61,614 nucleotides of DNA from Boletus sp. NGJ (Eukaryota; Basidiomycota; Agaricomycetes; Boletales; Boletaceae), in contig JAGTXK010000142.1 of NCBI GenBank assembly GCA_019096195.1, positions 1-61,614 of the forward strand, read 5' to 3'. The position numbers were made by a program, and so were the translations under genes. This document shows, one piece after another, positions 11,330 to 23,647 of this stretch. How positions within the stretch are numbered: the first letter of the stretch is position 1; each line of letters opens with the position of its first letter. The notes under the pieces are model-generated. The model searched no databases, was not told where the DNA came from, and saw nothing but the letters and a program-made list of their open reading frames with translations.

Positions 11330-14300
11330 CTACTATTAAACATCTCCATGTGTCGTGATGCTCAGCAGTTTTCCCAATCTGCCCGACACTGCTCCTAAAG
11401 CCAAGCATAGATGGCCTACTGGCGGGCAGCATAGCATACTTGTCCTCAGTTATCCTTCTGCCAACCGTGCGCTGCCCACTCTTCCCACTGATGAGATTTG
11501 TGGTCAAAGTAATTGATGGTCCATTTGAACTCAGCCATCAGTAGCTCTTCCTCCTCTTTCCACCAATCCATCGTGGCTTTTGCATGCAACCAATGTACTC
11601 GGTAAACTGCAGACACCATTACTTCAGCAGGATATTTTCACTTGAATGTGGAACTTACATTCAGACATCCAATCATTCATCTCGGTGTCTCCCAGTATAT
11701 CCATTGACCAGAACCAGGCCAGCTTGTTTGTACAATGGTTGCGGGAGTTGGGCTCGGTCACTGCAGTGCTAACCTTAAGATCTTCGTCCTTCAACATCTG
11801 ATATCTAGCCATCATGCCATCATCTGCTGAAAGATGCACCATGGCAGATCTGCATCTCCGATATATGGCAACATGCCGACTGACAACTGCTTCCACAGCA
11901 TTGACCTTCCCCCAGGCTTGGGTGGTCTCTGCATGACTGGCAGCATGCTGAACATCGGTGTGAAACAATACCGCCTTGTCTGCCAATGTGAGCCAGATCT
12001 CATGTAAGGCATCATTCGCTTGGCCAGCATGAAGCTCAAGCTCCTGTTTAATAAGATGGTGATCTGGTGAGCACCCAGGGCCATGCACCTATCATGACCC
12101 AAGTTAGATGGCAATGGCAGCTTTGCCTCATCAGGTTGTTTAGCTTCAAGGTCGTCAACCATGTCTTCGTCTCCGACATTACTCTCCCCATCTGATATAT
12201 CAGATAACACATTGTTGTCATCCTCATAGTGAAGGAATGTGGACACTTCTGCGAAAAAGTGCAACATTTCAGTGGCCAGCTGATCAGCTCGGCGAGCAAG
12301 GGCCAACAGCTGGAGCTCGGTGGCCCTCAATCCTCTCCATTTCATATCTCTTCGGAGTGATATCTGAGCCTCCTCGAGTTTCAGTCCCTTAAACAGCCAT
12401 GTTGCTGCTCCACAGTGGGGTGCTATACTTGTGGAGGCATAAGTAATGGACCCCTGGGGGCGCCCTTCATTTTCTGACATACCTTTGTCTAACTGTACCC
12501 CGAATATATCCATTGCCGATGGATCACCGAGTCATCTCTCCATGGCCTTTTTCTCCTGGCTCAGCCACTGTTCCCTTTGAATGTCAGGAACCCCAGCATT
12601 GAGGTCATGAAATGTCTCCCAGGCCGATGCTGAGGATTTCCAAGCGCCCTTTAGCTTCCTTGCCAAACTTCTGGCTGGCATCAATGAGTATGGAGGGATC
12701 CATCAGTGAATACACAATATGAGGACTTACACATTTGGATCATTTTGATGAAATTAAAATCGTTCATTTGGAAGTCAAGAAGCTCTTGCCAATGGGGGGA
12801 GGACATTCCTCATGTAGACCCAGACACAATGTTTAGATTAGACCACAATGTCTCGATGATCTCACCATTGACCACCCCAGGAATGAATAAGGGGGCATAC
12901 CGAGCGAAACATGAGTATTGATGTCCGTCCACATGCCACATCCCAATGCCTGGCATGATGTCCACATTTGATGGCAGCCAGATGAACTTGTTCTTGCTTA
13001 GACGAGCTTGGAGCTTCTTCATGTAGGAGCAGTTGATGTCATGGAAACTTATGATCTTTGACACATTGTCCATGTTGTGGGTGAGGGCATGGATGAATGA
13101 GTAGTCCATGTTCACCTGTCTGTGTGGATCTGAGTGACAGGCATACCCTTCCCTGGATATCAGCTTACCTCTCCCCCTTCTGAAAGTCGACTACCGAGTG
13201 TGGCACAAAGCATCCGTGCCACGCACATGCAGAACCACTGATCCCAGTTGCATCCAACTTGCCTCAGCTGGCATTTGCTTGGTTCACAGCTCGGTGATTG
13301 TTGCAACTGGACCACTGGTCTTTGGTCAGTCATCAGATATGTGGCATTCCTGGACAGCACTATTACCTCCAGGGAGTGGTGTGTCTCCTTCAGATACTTG
13401 TGATACTCTGGCTGAGTCACCATATAGCCAAGGCCATCCATGAGCCAGATTTGGTCATCAGGCTGCCTCTCCTGCATATGCTTGGCCTTGAAGTTTCCAT
13501 CCATGATAACAGTTCAGCAATACTTCCAGCTGTTGGCATGTTAGTCAAACAGTGCATCAGTCAACGAAAATCGTCACTAATGCAGAAAGCTCATTTACTG
13601 ATACATGCACATTGATCCCGGGTTGCGGACAGGCAGAGCAAAAAAGGGCAAGATCCCCCTTTGTTGGCCCCCAGGAATGGTGGCCAAAGCCATTTCACTT
13701 TAGCAGCCTCCACTGTCTGGTGACCCAAAGTAACTCTTGGTAATGGTTCTGGACCTGTCTGAGTGGATGATTTGGTGCAGACTGGGTTGGAAACATACCG
13801 GGACAACATGCAGAAAGACATTGGAGGTCATCCTTCAGAGCTTGCTATAATAGTTCATTCCGGATGTTCCACACTCCAAATTATCTCAGATAAAGTCATC
13901 TAGCAAGGTAAAGGTAAATGCGGTCCTTGGCATTTGTAACATTGCTGGGTAAAGCTTGTAGTGCAACAGTTGAAGATATTCTACATCAGATCTGGCGCAT
14001 GTGCAATAGTTGATGATCATGAAATGTATACTAGTCACGTCAACCACAGTCAGATAATCTGATCTGCTTGGTGGACAAAGGTGTGGTGGAATGTCTTCTT
14101 GATCAATGTCTTTCCATGCCTTATCATCCAAAGATACCAGGCCTTCAGAAGCATTTTGACATACATTGCCACTACTGGGACAAGGGCCCCCATCATGTCC
14201 GAGATAGAGCTCAAAGCTGGTCTGTAGCAGTATGGTTCAAATTTTGTTAAACTGGGGAATGATTCACACAGTGCACCAAGATAAGAGATGAATCTTCAAA

Positions 14301-14912
14301 GAATGCACCAGTCCATTGCTGGATGCGGTGAAAAGGATGCCTCTGATGCCAATCTCAACAGCACCTGGTGCAAAACAGGGGCTGACCGAAACAGTCAGAA
14401 CACCGATAGATGCCATCTCAATGGCATATACCACATTCTCGGGATTGAGATGGTGCTTCCATGTCCAACAAAGCTTGCAGAAACTCTTCCTTGTGAGTGA
14501 CCCATTCCCGGAGATAATCATTGAGGTCTATAAAACCATACTGATCGGTGTGTTTATCAAAATCAGGGATGGGTACGTTTTTCGGGGGAAGTCAGATTGG
14601 GCGTATCTCATCTAATTCTGAATCGGCTGCATCTTACCTTGATTAGATATCATCAGAACAATGCATTTAAATGTGCCATAGAACATACAAGGTGGTACTG
14701 AAGGTGAACTGAGAGCCGGATGGCCCAGCCTTGCTTGGGGTAGACTGGGCTGATTGTGATGGAGTTGTTGAAGTGGCATTCTTGGTGGCCTCCAATCTGA
14801 CCAGAGTCATCTTGGGCCCCCTTGTGGTATTTTTTGTCACCCATTTAGCATGAGTGACTCTTGCAGGGTTAATCTTTTGTTTGAAGGCATTCTTTGGCAT
14901 TCTTAGAGGGAT
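11330..14912 (-). pseudogene. KDZ-family transposase pseudogene
   Basis: Family landmarks appear in order on the minus strand. First is a basic N-terminus near 14912. A CxC2-like cysteine cluster follows at about 14530-14330 (ECGICH, RCSDCFGQPLFCTRCC), then LTVVDVTSIHF and PRTAFTFTLLDDF near 14040-13890, and GPEPLPRVTLG near 13750. CPQPGIN lies near 13620, MDGNFKAKHM and DGLGYMVTQPEY at 13504-13430, and HDINCSY near 13040. Next are HVDGHQYSCFARYAPLFIPG and NGEIIETLW near 12900. The C-terminus has QANDALHEIW, DEDLKVSTAV and LAWFWSMDI at 12030-11690. The RNase H-like D, D and E candidates are all present. A TGA at 14418-14420 (reads as CH-stop-DG) and other stops and frameshifts disable it. It is the likely mobilising enzyme of the surrounding element. 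Confidence 0.88.
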
Positions 14913-15578
14913 GGAAGCCAGTATAGTAGTATCAAAAACACAGATACAGCATACTTCGCACTGCAAGCCATAACACAAATCAGTAACACATATGTTCATC
15001 CATGTGGTTTTTTGGACACTTTAGTGTGTCATCTTGGCTAGTTAGAGCCAAGTCTATGGATGTCGGATCTTTGACTTCATCTGCAGCATTACTGCGATTC
15101 TGTAACCTTGGCTGAGCCCCATTTGGGATATACTGCACTGTATTACACTCTGATGGCCTCGGCTATGTCAATGGGGCCGGGAGTATGAGCTCTAGCAGTA
15201 GTCTCTCCAGGCATTGAGTCGCCAACTTGGATAAATGACACTGGCAATGGCGGGTAGGCTAACTCATCTCATTGCCATAGGTAGTTGGAACAGGCAGTGT
15301 TCAATATGCAATATGCAGAGACTCATCCCCACCATCTCTGCATGCAGCTTTTTGCACTCTGCCTATCACCACTACATATGGCAGCGAGACAAGCTAGCTT
15401 ACCCAGCATTTCCAGTGTCATATAACCAAGTTGGTTACTCAGTGCCTGGCATTATGTCACGTATGTAAGGCCATCTGTCAGTGAAATGAGGTCACAGTAG
15501 GTCACCAGGCCCAGAGATATGTTACATTTTACAGGGGTATTGTGGTTATTGTGTAACCTTGGCTACTCAGCATACTGA
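14913..15578. other. Spacer upstream of KDZ transposase
   Basis: No gene is recognised. This divergent spacer between the minus-strand KDZ gene and the plus-strand hypothetical gene would hold promoters if both were once expressed. No motif could be assigned. Confidence 0.4.
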
Positions 15579-18375
15579 GTGGTTGTAAACATAATATTGG
15601 ACGAAAATGAAAGGTTGTACTGCACTCTGCATCTATCCTCTACTATGTCTGACTGCTTGCAGGATTATGCTGAGACCAAGTATCAAGAAACCAACCATTA
15701 TGGTTCAGAAGATGAGATAGAGGTTGGGGAACCTCAATTCGAGGACATTTCTGCTGGACATGAGGCCAGGCCATCTCGCACCAAATCATGACATGAAAGC
15801 ACTGGCATATCTGACACCATGCTATGCATTCTCCAGGAATGATGGCCATCATGGAAGGCTGCACGAGGTAAGAAATGACAGACAATTTGGAGGGCTCTGG
15901 TCAGCCAGATCCGGCAACTGAGGGAAAACCTGACCCTGGAGCATGTTGTGTGGGACTGTAAACTTCAGGTGAGAAAGCTTCACCATGGTTTTAAGAATTG
16001 ATTCCAAACTTTGAAAAGACATACCTGAAATGGATGCATAAACAAGGACAGATAGGAAAGAAGAAGGAGAGCATCACCCTTGGGAAGACATGGACAGCTT
16101 GGTCTGTGATTTGGGAGCAGCACAAGGAAGAAATCAAGATGACCATAGAGGAACGGTTTGGTGCCTGACTGGGATTCTTGGTGATGTTTCAGCACTATCA
16201 GTCCATGCTAGCAGAGGTGGTGAAGGGTCTCTCTCCCAATGAAATCAAGGATGCTGAGTCAACTACTGCCGCATGGAATTTGCGAGGTGCCTCAACTGAA
16301 GCAAAGGCGCAGTAAGTGATTATTAGGTGAAGATATTGCACGCGCTGCATGTTATACAGGTATGCAACCTGGGGCATAGCTTCTGCGATGAAGCAGTTTG
16401 CCCAGGAAATGTGGAAGAGGGGGGGGATCTGGATGGCCATACTGACCGGATTCAAGGATGAGAAAGGTGAAATATTCTCTACCCAGTAGGTCAACTCTAG
16501 TTAATTGGAAACTGCCATCTGTCTGATAGAGAAAAGCTTTGACTTCAACTCAGCGATTGAAAATGGCCCAACCTTTGAGGGCTTGGACACCATTCAGGGG
16601 GAGTGGGATAGGTATCTTGGCCAATGTTTTGATCCGGCAAGAGATGGAGGGAAGGGTGAGGATGAAGGTGAGGATGTGATCCATGGAGATGCAAAAAAGT
16701 GAAGGAAGCCCAGGCAGAAACGGGGAGATGACACCGTGAATATGGCAACCTGGTTGGATAGTACCATCTGGATCCCAGATTTCACTGGCCAAAACCGAGC
16801 CGATATGCAGAACATGGTCAGGGGGTTTCTCACCTCACATTACTGTGCATAACCTTCATATCTGACCGCCCTGCCAAGATTCACCATATCTAGGCTTGAT
16901 ATGCAAAAACCCAAAGGTTTCGGCACCATTCAAAAGGCTGTGCGAGTTCCAGGATGACCTGTTCAGGTCTGAGCATCTTCTGGATGATTTTGTGTTTTCA
17001 GATGATCCTAGCCACATGAATATGAGTGACACAAGACACTTTCTTGAATTCATTCAGAAATGACAACAGAATGTTCCAGATGATATCTTTGCATTTCAAT
17101 TCCAGTTGGATGTGAAGAACCAGCTGCAGGACCCAGTAGATAGTGGAGATGAATCCTCAATGCCAGTGAAGCTATTGTGGAGATCTCGGAATGCCATGCT
17201 GAGACCAAAAGATCAGCCTTGGGACCGGGACCAGGACTGGAGACAGGATGATGGCAACATGGATCAATCGGATTCTCAGGAGGAAGCTGAAGTCTGATCT
17301 AACTCTGTGATCAGAAATGGAAAATGGAGGGAGATATGGAGCCCATTAGCCCCATATAGCGATTGGTCCGAGAGTGAACAAGAGGTCAACGACCTACCTC
17401 AGAAATCAGTTGCATTTAAGGTGGGGGTACCGAAACAAGGTATGCGGTGACAAATGCATTCAGCAAATTCACTCAATATATATAGTGGAAGGAGCAATGG
17501 CAAGAAAACCTCGCACGGAGGGTGGATGTGACTGAATAGTCCAGAGTAACAAGGAGTGCTGACTGAGGGAAATGAAGATCGGACCTTCAAGAGATGGTGG
17601 ATTGCAATTTCTCCATCATATTAATTTATTGATTATTGGTATCTTCATGTACAGCCAGGAGACTATCCATGACAAATCCGAGGTCAGAGAAGGATGCATC
17701 ACAACTCCCTCACCAGCCATTCAAGGTTGGACCACCAAGAAATGGTAGGTGACATGCTTTTAATTGACCCATTTCATTGAGGACATCGTTGTACAATCAG
17801 CAAGAAAGATTGTAGATGAGATACCAATGGCCCAAGAAAATCCTTGACCAAAGCCCACAATGAAGAGATTGGTTCTGGTTGATAATGGTGGCAATGGTAG
17901 ATTGCCGAATTTCTGTCCAGATAGGCCAGGGACATTCATACTAAATGCAACCCCAGCACCCCCACCCAAAAAATTGAAGTCGGCAATGAAAATGAGCAAG
18001 GCATTTTCCAAGGTCAATACAGCAGAGACCGACAGTGGTACAAATCCAAGGGTCCAAAAGCCAAGGTCCGAAGCTCACACTCTGGCCAAATCTATTGAGA
18101 TGCACACCCAACCTGAAGGTACTGCTGCATTCCCAGTTTTTGAATCACATCTCACTCGGCAATTTGGAAAAAGGCATAACCCTATGTCGATCAGGGAGGG
18201 CACACAAGGCACCACTGCTGCCAGATGCCAAGCTGTCCACACCCAGACATCTGCTAAAAAGGAAATGAGCAGGTCTAGAGAGTGCTTCTTTGTTCACATT
18301 CCATTTGTGCATCTTATGGACTCTATTTTGTATGGATCTATAAACTGGAGACGAATTGTATATCACATGGCATAA
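15579..18375 (+). pseudogene. Hypothetical cargo gene, fragmented
   Basis: Plus-strand frames appear to belong to one broken gene. 16015-16170 has KTWTAWSVIWEQHKEEIK, ending in a stop. 16200-16500 includes AAWNLRGASTEAKA and MKQFAQEMWKRGGIW. 16505-16702 is acidic. 16910-17297 is a long frame interrupted by one TGA near 17063, and contains FRSEHLLDDFVFSDDPSH. 17860-18375 is basic and Ser/Thr-rich. The layout (helical segment, 'AxxWN', a domain of unknown function, disordered tail) recalls large hypothetical proteins that recur in repetitive DNA of agaricomycetes. No function is proposed. It lies inside the KDZ element, divergent from the transposase. Confidence 0.45.
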
Positions 18376-18488
18376 AACTAAGTACAGGCTGCACCCTTCC
18401 CACTCTCACCGGCTGTCCCATCTGTCTGCTCCTTGGCCACACTCCCTGTTTCAAATATCGACTCTGGTTCAGCTGACCCTTCTACCTC

Positions 18489-20416
18489 TCAGATGCTGGT
18501 GATCATTGGTAGGGGAGACAGTGGAGGCCAGGGTGGAGGCAGGCGATGTGCCACAGCCCTTGCGAGGCTCCATGCCAAGGGTTGCTGAGCTCCTTGGATA
18601 GAAGGGAGGGCCGGGCTGGATTGATACACAGCCGGATGGTCAAACAATGCCAGCCCTGTTTGAAAGAGAGATGGAGGGCCCCAACCCCAATTTGGGTTAG
18701 TACTCGTACTGCTACCCCATGTTACTGTGGGAGCAGCCTCACTGTGAGGCGGCAATCCTCACCAAGGTAAGGGGGCAATCAACTGAGGGACACCAGCCTC
18801 TGATGAAGAAGAGATGGGAGAGGCATACAGGGGGGATGTGTCTGGGGCAGTGACAGGCAGAGTGAGGGGTGGCAATCCTTTAGCCGAAGTCATTGGGGGG
18901 GAGGGAGAGTTGTGAGTGTTGGGCTCGGTGACAGTCGGGATGAATGGCCTGTTGGATGGCTCAGGGACTTCCTCCCTGGAGGTGGCCTGTGGGGGAATTC
19001 ATTCAAACGGATAGTGCATTCATGTATGTGTGTCACAAACTGTTTTGCTCCCAACCCCACCAATCTGATCCCACAGCCAGGCCACAACCTGGCCAAATGT
19101 TGCCAGACTATCTGCCATGGAATCTAACCGATCCTCAAGCTGTGCATGACTGGCTTGAAGCTGCTTGTGGCTGTCACGAAGTTCTTGGTATTTCTACAAC
19201 AGCTCATCATAGTTGCAAGGGTTGCGTGACGCCAGTGCAGTGGGTTGTGCAGGTGCTTGGGCGACTGGTACTGATTTTATCAGCCTCAGTATCACGACCA
19301 CGTTGAGGACTATGGGGTGTATGATTCCATCAAACAATCAAGTGCAACAATGACCACTTACCTTGGACTGGTTTAGATTGCCTGACCTTCTTCGTTGGGG
19401 GGCCAATCTTCAAGCCGCCAGCCAGCTCAATGGGCAAGGACACTGCAGGTTCAGGAATTTGGATGTTCTTGGTGCGGGATGGGTTGGCGTGGGGGGTGGT
19501 TGGGGTGGCGAGGCATGCAGAAGAACCATGTGACTGACTGCGTCCCTGCCATTTCTGTGTGGCATCCAATGATGGAGATCGGTGAATGTGAGAGGGCAAC
19601 CATTGGCACTTCTTTGCCAAAGAGCAGTGTACCTTGTATTGGTGGCATTCCAGGCAGGCGTGTCTGGGATTCGGAGTGCAGGTATAACCCCAGCGTTTGC
19701 AGGCATCACATGCCTGCTTGGTGTTTGCCTCTCCTTGGACATCTGCCACAGGTGATGGCAGCTGAGACCTTCCCGCAGAGCATCCCCACGTCCTGCCACT
19801 GGTCGAAGCTTCTGAGGTGTCAACACAGTGTCTTGATTGTCCGTGTGGCTCAGGCTCAGTTTCTGGTGAGTCAATCTCCCGAGCCTTACCTTTCCCTGTG
19901 GCAGGCTTCTTCAGCACCATCTGCACATCATCCATGTTAGGGCCTCATCAACCAGCGTTTGCCCTGCCTTCCCACCCTCAGTGTTGATGGGCTGTCTGGA
20001 GGGCTGAGCGACATTTACCAACACAGTGGCAACCGCATTCCCAGTATTGACAAGGCCAACCTTGAGCCAAGGGTGGTTAGGTCGACCGGTGATGTCGCAT
20101 TTGAGAATTTTGAGCCAATCTGGCCAATGACCGTGCTCATATTCCTCAAGTTGGATGTCGCAGGCAATGGCCAGTAGAGGAACGCTCTTGGCAGAACTTG
20201 TGAGCGCCCAAATCCTTTCCTAAAAATTCATTCATTAGCTGGTCAGTGTATAGAACTGTGATCGCATACCAGGTGACTCTTAATCTCGGTGATGGCCTGA
20301 TGCCATGCCTCTCCCTGTGTGGTACCTTGTTCAGTTGTCCTGAGCATCTTGGCCTTCAGAACCTCGCAAATGGCAACAGTAGCATCATTGAGGCTGGTTT
20401 GAATGGTGGACGGCAT
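18489..20416 (-). pseudogene. Cysteine-cluster and coiled-coil protein
   Basis: On the minus strand an ATG at 20416-20414 begins MPSTIQTSLNDATVAICEVL. A frame at about 20200-19970 carries HWPDWLKILKCDITGRPNHP. The 19935-19330 frame (201 codons) holds CDACKRWGYTC and ACLECHQYKVHCS, a zinc-cluster-like set of seven or more Cys in about 35 residues, flanked by Ser/Pro/Lys-rich sequence. Downstream, at about 19250-19080, is a coiled coil (YQELRDSHKQLQASHAQLED). The spacing differs from canonical Zn2Cys6 (C-x2-C-x6-C), so DNA binding is an inference. Frames are separated by probable introns and some stops. It lies inside the KDZ element. Confidence 0.55.
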
Positions 20417-20873
20417 GATGGTTCAAACTGGTAGAGAATGAATTGGACAGAGAGTGGGGCACAGGTCACTTTAGTACTCAAATGCTGATTGGAAGTTTCC
20501 ACCAATTGGCTCTCTGCCATTATTCGTTGGCAATTACCACTGATTGCGTTATTGTCTACATTTCCCACACATAGCCAAGCACTCTGCCAGCAACTAAACA
20601 CATCACCACATCCAATTTAAATCCTTCAGCAATCCTTCCCTCACATTCTATCTTTCCTCTATTTTGACACCTACTCACCATACAAAAGCAAGTTCAATTC
20701 TGAATCGCAGATATATACAACTATACTTGGTGTAGAGAAATATTTATGTGGTTCCAAAGCAGATGTGGCCTTGGTCACAAGTGATCAAATGTCGGTCTTT
20801 GTTTACACTGAGAATGACTCCGTTGGTATGTGATTAGCCCGGGTTTGGATCGGTATTTAATGTCATTTTAGAT
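20417..20873. other. Spacer, no gene recognised
   Basis: It contains only short open frames on the minus strand. AT-rich sequence near 20600-20760 could include divergent promoters for the two neighbouring genes, but no element is assigned. Confidence 0.4.
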
Positions 20874-21533
20874 GTGAATATGAAGGATGCGTCAGACACC
20901 CATGGCATAAGCTCAATGCTACCATGGCACGTTCCAACCCCGCCTCCATTCCATTGTTACCAACCTTCGTCAATGATGACCAACATCGACAATTTTGCAG
21001 GTGCCCATGTACCAACCCCACCCCCCTTCACATCGGAGCCTTTAACATCAATGCAAGATGTTGACAATGATAATTTCTTAGGTACCTGCTTGCCAACCCC
21101 TCCACCCTTTTAACTGAACAATGACACAGTGTCTCTGCATATCCCCACCCCTTCTCCATTCGTGCCAATGGCCAAAGGCCAAGTCTCTTCCACAGGCACA
21201 GGCACACCAGCCCCACCCCCCTTTGTATCAACGTGTTTGACGTCAATGCCAGGCATTCATCCTGATGTCTTCTCTGGTGCCCGCTTGCTAACCCCTCCAT
21301 CATTTCAACCAAACAATGACTTTGGGTTGCTGCATATCCCCACACCTCCTCCATTCCTCCTGATGGGAAAAGGCCATGTCCCAGCCACGGTTTCACAAGA
21401 GGCCGTAATGGTGAAACACCCCCAGCAACCAGCCCCTCCCAAAATGCAGACCGGTCCGCCAATTCCAAAAAAGGAACAATGGAATGCTTGGGTCCTACTT
21501 GGTTGTGAGGTGAGACAGAAGAAGCGGGCTTAG
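20874..21533 (+). pseudogene. PTPPPF-motif repeat protein
   Basis: Two adjoining frames (20874-21113 and 21129-21533) form one coding sequence broken by a TAA at 21111-21113. The motif [HL]-[VIL]-P-T-P-P-P-F or a close variant recurs about eight times (HVPTPPPF twice, CLPTPPPF, HIPTPSPF, TPAPPPF, LLTPPSF, HIPTPPPF). A longer unit of about 65-75 residues is duplicated: TPPPF, LTSM, acidic spacer, L-PTPPPF, NND, HIPTP-PF, M-KG-V. In the second unit the stop position is CAA (Gln), so the stop is a C-to-T change. It ends with a basic tail (RQKKRA). Proline-rich repeats of this kind usually bind small domains or remain disordered. It does not resemble any family I know and has no signal peptide. 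Confidence 0.6.
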
Positions 21534-22105
21534 ACCATGGAAATTATGGAAGGTCAGGATAAGCAGAATTATTATTCCATATGTGAAGTGTACATTTCAT
21601 CATGCATCCACATGCAGCGGTTGCAAGTAACGATGTAGAGCGCGATCAGCTGGCTAGAGAGGGGGTTAAAATACAGGACATTCCAAATTTCAGTGAGTGC
21701 ACAGAAGTCCTCTAAACAGCAAATTCTGACGAGATCCACAGTGTTTGCAAATGCTGCCACAGTCAATAGCATGGTGCAGGGGTCAATGAGAGTTTAGCAT
21801 TGTCTGATCGAACATCCACTGGCTCGGGTGGGGATGGAAATGGCTATGGAGTCATTCATTTGAGCTTCACAACAGAGGATGAAACTTTTCCAGACCCAGG
21901 TTAGGTTGTTAGACATGTTAGATTATATCCAAGAGCAGTGTGTGTAAAATGACATAGATACTATATAAATCATATGTGGAAGAGGTCTTGGTCTCGCTTG
22001 CTCACATCACTCAGGGCCCTTAGCATATTATCAAGACCTACATGGCTGTCAGTCCCATCCACTCAGCTTGGGACCATCATATGCAGCCCGGTACATGAGG
22101 CCCAG
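21534..22105. other. Spacer before right terminal array
   Basis: No gene is recognised. A 66-codon minus-strand frame at 21572-21772 has no recognisable features. Confidence 0.4.
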
Positions 22106-22810
22106 CTTGTCCGATGCCATTGTATGCATCGGTGCTCGGTCACACTCACACTGTTTGATCCCTCCATATACATCACTGTAAGCGATGTCTACCCTGCTCA
22201 GTGCCTCCATATGCATCAGCACTTGGCCTCACTCACCCTGCATGGTCCCTCCGTATACAGTCGGTCACACTCACACCACATGGTCCTCCCATATGCATCA
22301 AGTTAGACAATGCCTACCCTGTCCGGTGCCCTCGTATGAATCGGCAGTCAGACCCACTCACCCTGCACGGTCCCCACATATACATCGAGGCAAGCGATAC
22401 CCACCCTGCTCGGTGCCCTCGTATGCATTGGCAGTCGGTCACACTCACACTGCATGGTCCCCCCATATGCATTGAGTTAGACGATGCCTACCCCGTCCGG
22501 TGCCCTCATATGCATTGGCAGTCAGACCCACTCAGCCTGCATGGTCCCCTGTATACATCGAGTAAAGTGATACCCACCCTTCCCGGTGTACTCGTGTGTA
22601 TCGGCAGTCAGCCACACTCACACTGCTCGGTCCCCCCGTATGCATCAAGTTAGACGATGCCTACCCTGTCCAGTCCCCTCGTATGCATCAACAGTCAGTC
22701 CCACTCACCCTGCACGGTCCCCCCGTATACATCGAGGTAAGTGATACCCACCCTGCTCGGTGTACTCGTATGCATCGGCAGTTGCTCACATTCACACTGC
22801 TCAGCCCCTT
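22106..22810 (-). repeat. Right terminal repeat array, inner part
   Basis: Tandem units of about 87 bp recur: CCTACCC-type cores start near 22312, 22485 and 22659, alternating with CCCACCC-type cores near 22399, 22571 and 22745. The array is the reverse complement of the left one (7937-8790). It is cut at 22810 by the Ty3 5' LTR; its continuation lies at 32124-32064 and 29437-29081 in reversed orientation. Long open frames across it reflect the unit length, not coding. Confidence 0.8.
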
Positions 22811-23362
22811 TGTTACGATTCTTTCCTTTTCTTTTCTTTTCTTTCCTTCCACTAGTTGTCCTCGCTCTTGTCTCGTCCTTCTTACTTCCCCTGGACCATT
22901 CACTACACAGTGGGACTCCATGTAGTCAAGGCTCATCCTTTCATCCTTCTATGATCTGTACTTCTATGCTGACATCATACGGAAGATCCCTTCCTATTCT
23001 CACTCCATAGGATCTCTCCGGTGCTGCGGCTTACTCATCCTTTTCCCATGCTTACTTGTATATAAACCATGTCTTTGTAGTAGATCCTGCAATTTACACC
23101 TACTTGGTGAACTTCCATCATCATTCCTCCAGACCTCTATAAGTCGTTGTTTTACTTTGAGTAAACACTTCTTCTACGTCTCAACTTCACTCTCTGAGTG
23201 AATCCTCGACTACGACAAGGAAGACCCTTTGTCGCTGAACCCTTGACCCTACTGAGCGATCCTTTGTCTCACAGCTCATTGAGCTACCTTCTTGACCTCT
23301 GTAGCTCGTCGCTACTTGACCATCCAAGTTAACGCCTATCTCTACCCGGGGTAGTCATAACA
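22811..23362 (+). repeat. Ty3/gypsy 5' LTR
   Basis: The 552-bp LTR starts TGTTACGATTC and ends GGTAGTCATAACA (TGTTA...TAACA ends). A TATA-like TATATAAACC lies near 23058. It is nearly identical to the reverse complement of 32125-32669; the differences seen are mainly C/T. The flanking 5 bp is CCCTT (22806-22810); the matching flank of the other LTR is TCCTT (reverse complement of 32120-32124), a target-site duplication with one transition. Confidence 0.9.
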
Positions 23363-23525
23363 AAAGGTGTAAATTCTCTACCTTGAGGCAATCGCCGTTA
23401 TAGTCCCCCACCCACCATTGCTTGCCAATGTCCTACCCTAAACCCTGCGTGGTGGAACCCTCTTGCACGTGCCAAGACACCCCCCACCGATGACACCTCT
23501 TCTGACCACGAAGGGGAATCTTCAG

Positions 23526-23526
<1 letters not shown>

Positions 23527-23558
<32 letters not shown>

Positions 23559-23562
23559 TCCC
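23527..23562 (+). repeat. CTTGAC hexanucleotide microsatellite
   Basis: About five to six CTTGAC units lie in the leader between the LTR and the gag ATG. The repeat is not telomeric in sequence. Confidence 0.8.
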
Positions 23563-23647
23563 ATCCCAACAACAACAGGACACAGCCCTTGACTTATCAC
23601 ATCAGTTCTCGGGTCGTCTACACCTACCGAGAACCCCAACACCACCG

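Larger units (their letters stand above)
7937..22810. mobile_element. Giant KDZ DNA transposon, main body (right end displaced)
   Basis: Two long arrays in opposite orientation, 7937-8790 and 22106-22810, bracket a KDZ transposase pseudogene, a TET/JBP-like dioxygenase pseudogene and three further gene remnants. The outer part of the right array has been moved to 29081-29437 plus 32064-32124 by a Ty3 insertion followed by an inversion. Adding those pieces gives a right arm near 1.1 kb and an original element near 15.3 kb. KDZ (Kyakuja-Dileera-Zisupton) elements are known in basidiomycetes to be large and to travel with TET/JBP genes. No target-site duplication could be matched at the outer ends (flanks ending AACCACAT and beginning GGCTCCGT), so the exact termini are uncertain. 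Confidence 0.6.

Noticed and set aside
13198-13615. Plus-strand frames across 13.2-13.6 kb
   Set aside because: They are antisense shadows of the KDZ catalytic region.
19395-19940. 181-codon plus-strand frame
   Set aside because: It lies opposite the minus-strand frame with the ordered Cys cluster; that frame has the coherent motifs and this one is its shadow.
22106-22810. CRISPR-like regular repeats
   Set aside because: The repeats are diverged head-to-tail units of about 87 bp without unique spacers, in a eukaryotic genome.
22185-22925. Long plus-strand frames (96-150 codons) in the right array
   Set aside because: Same reason as the left array; they also run into the LTR.
23527-23562. 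CTTGAC repeat as telomere-like sequence
   Set aside because: Fungal telomeres are usually TTAGGG; this is a short internal microsatellite in the gag leader.
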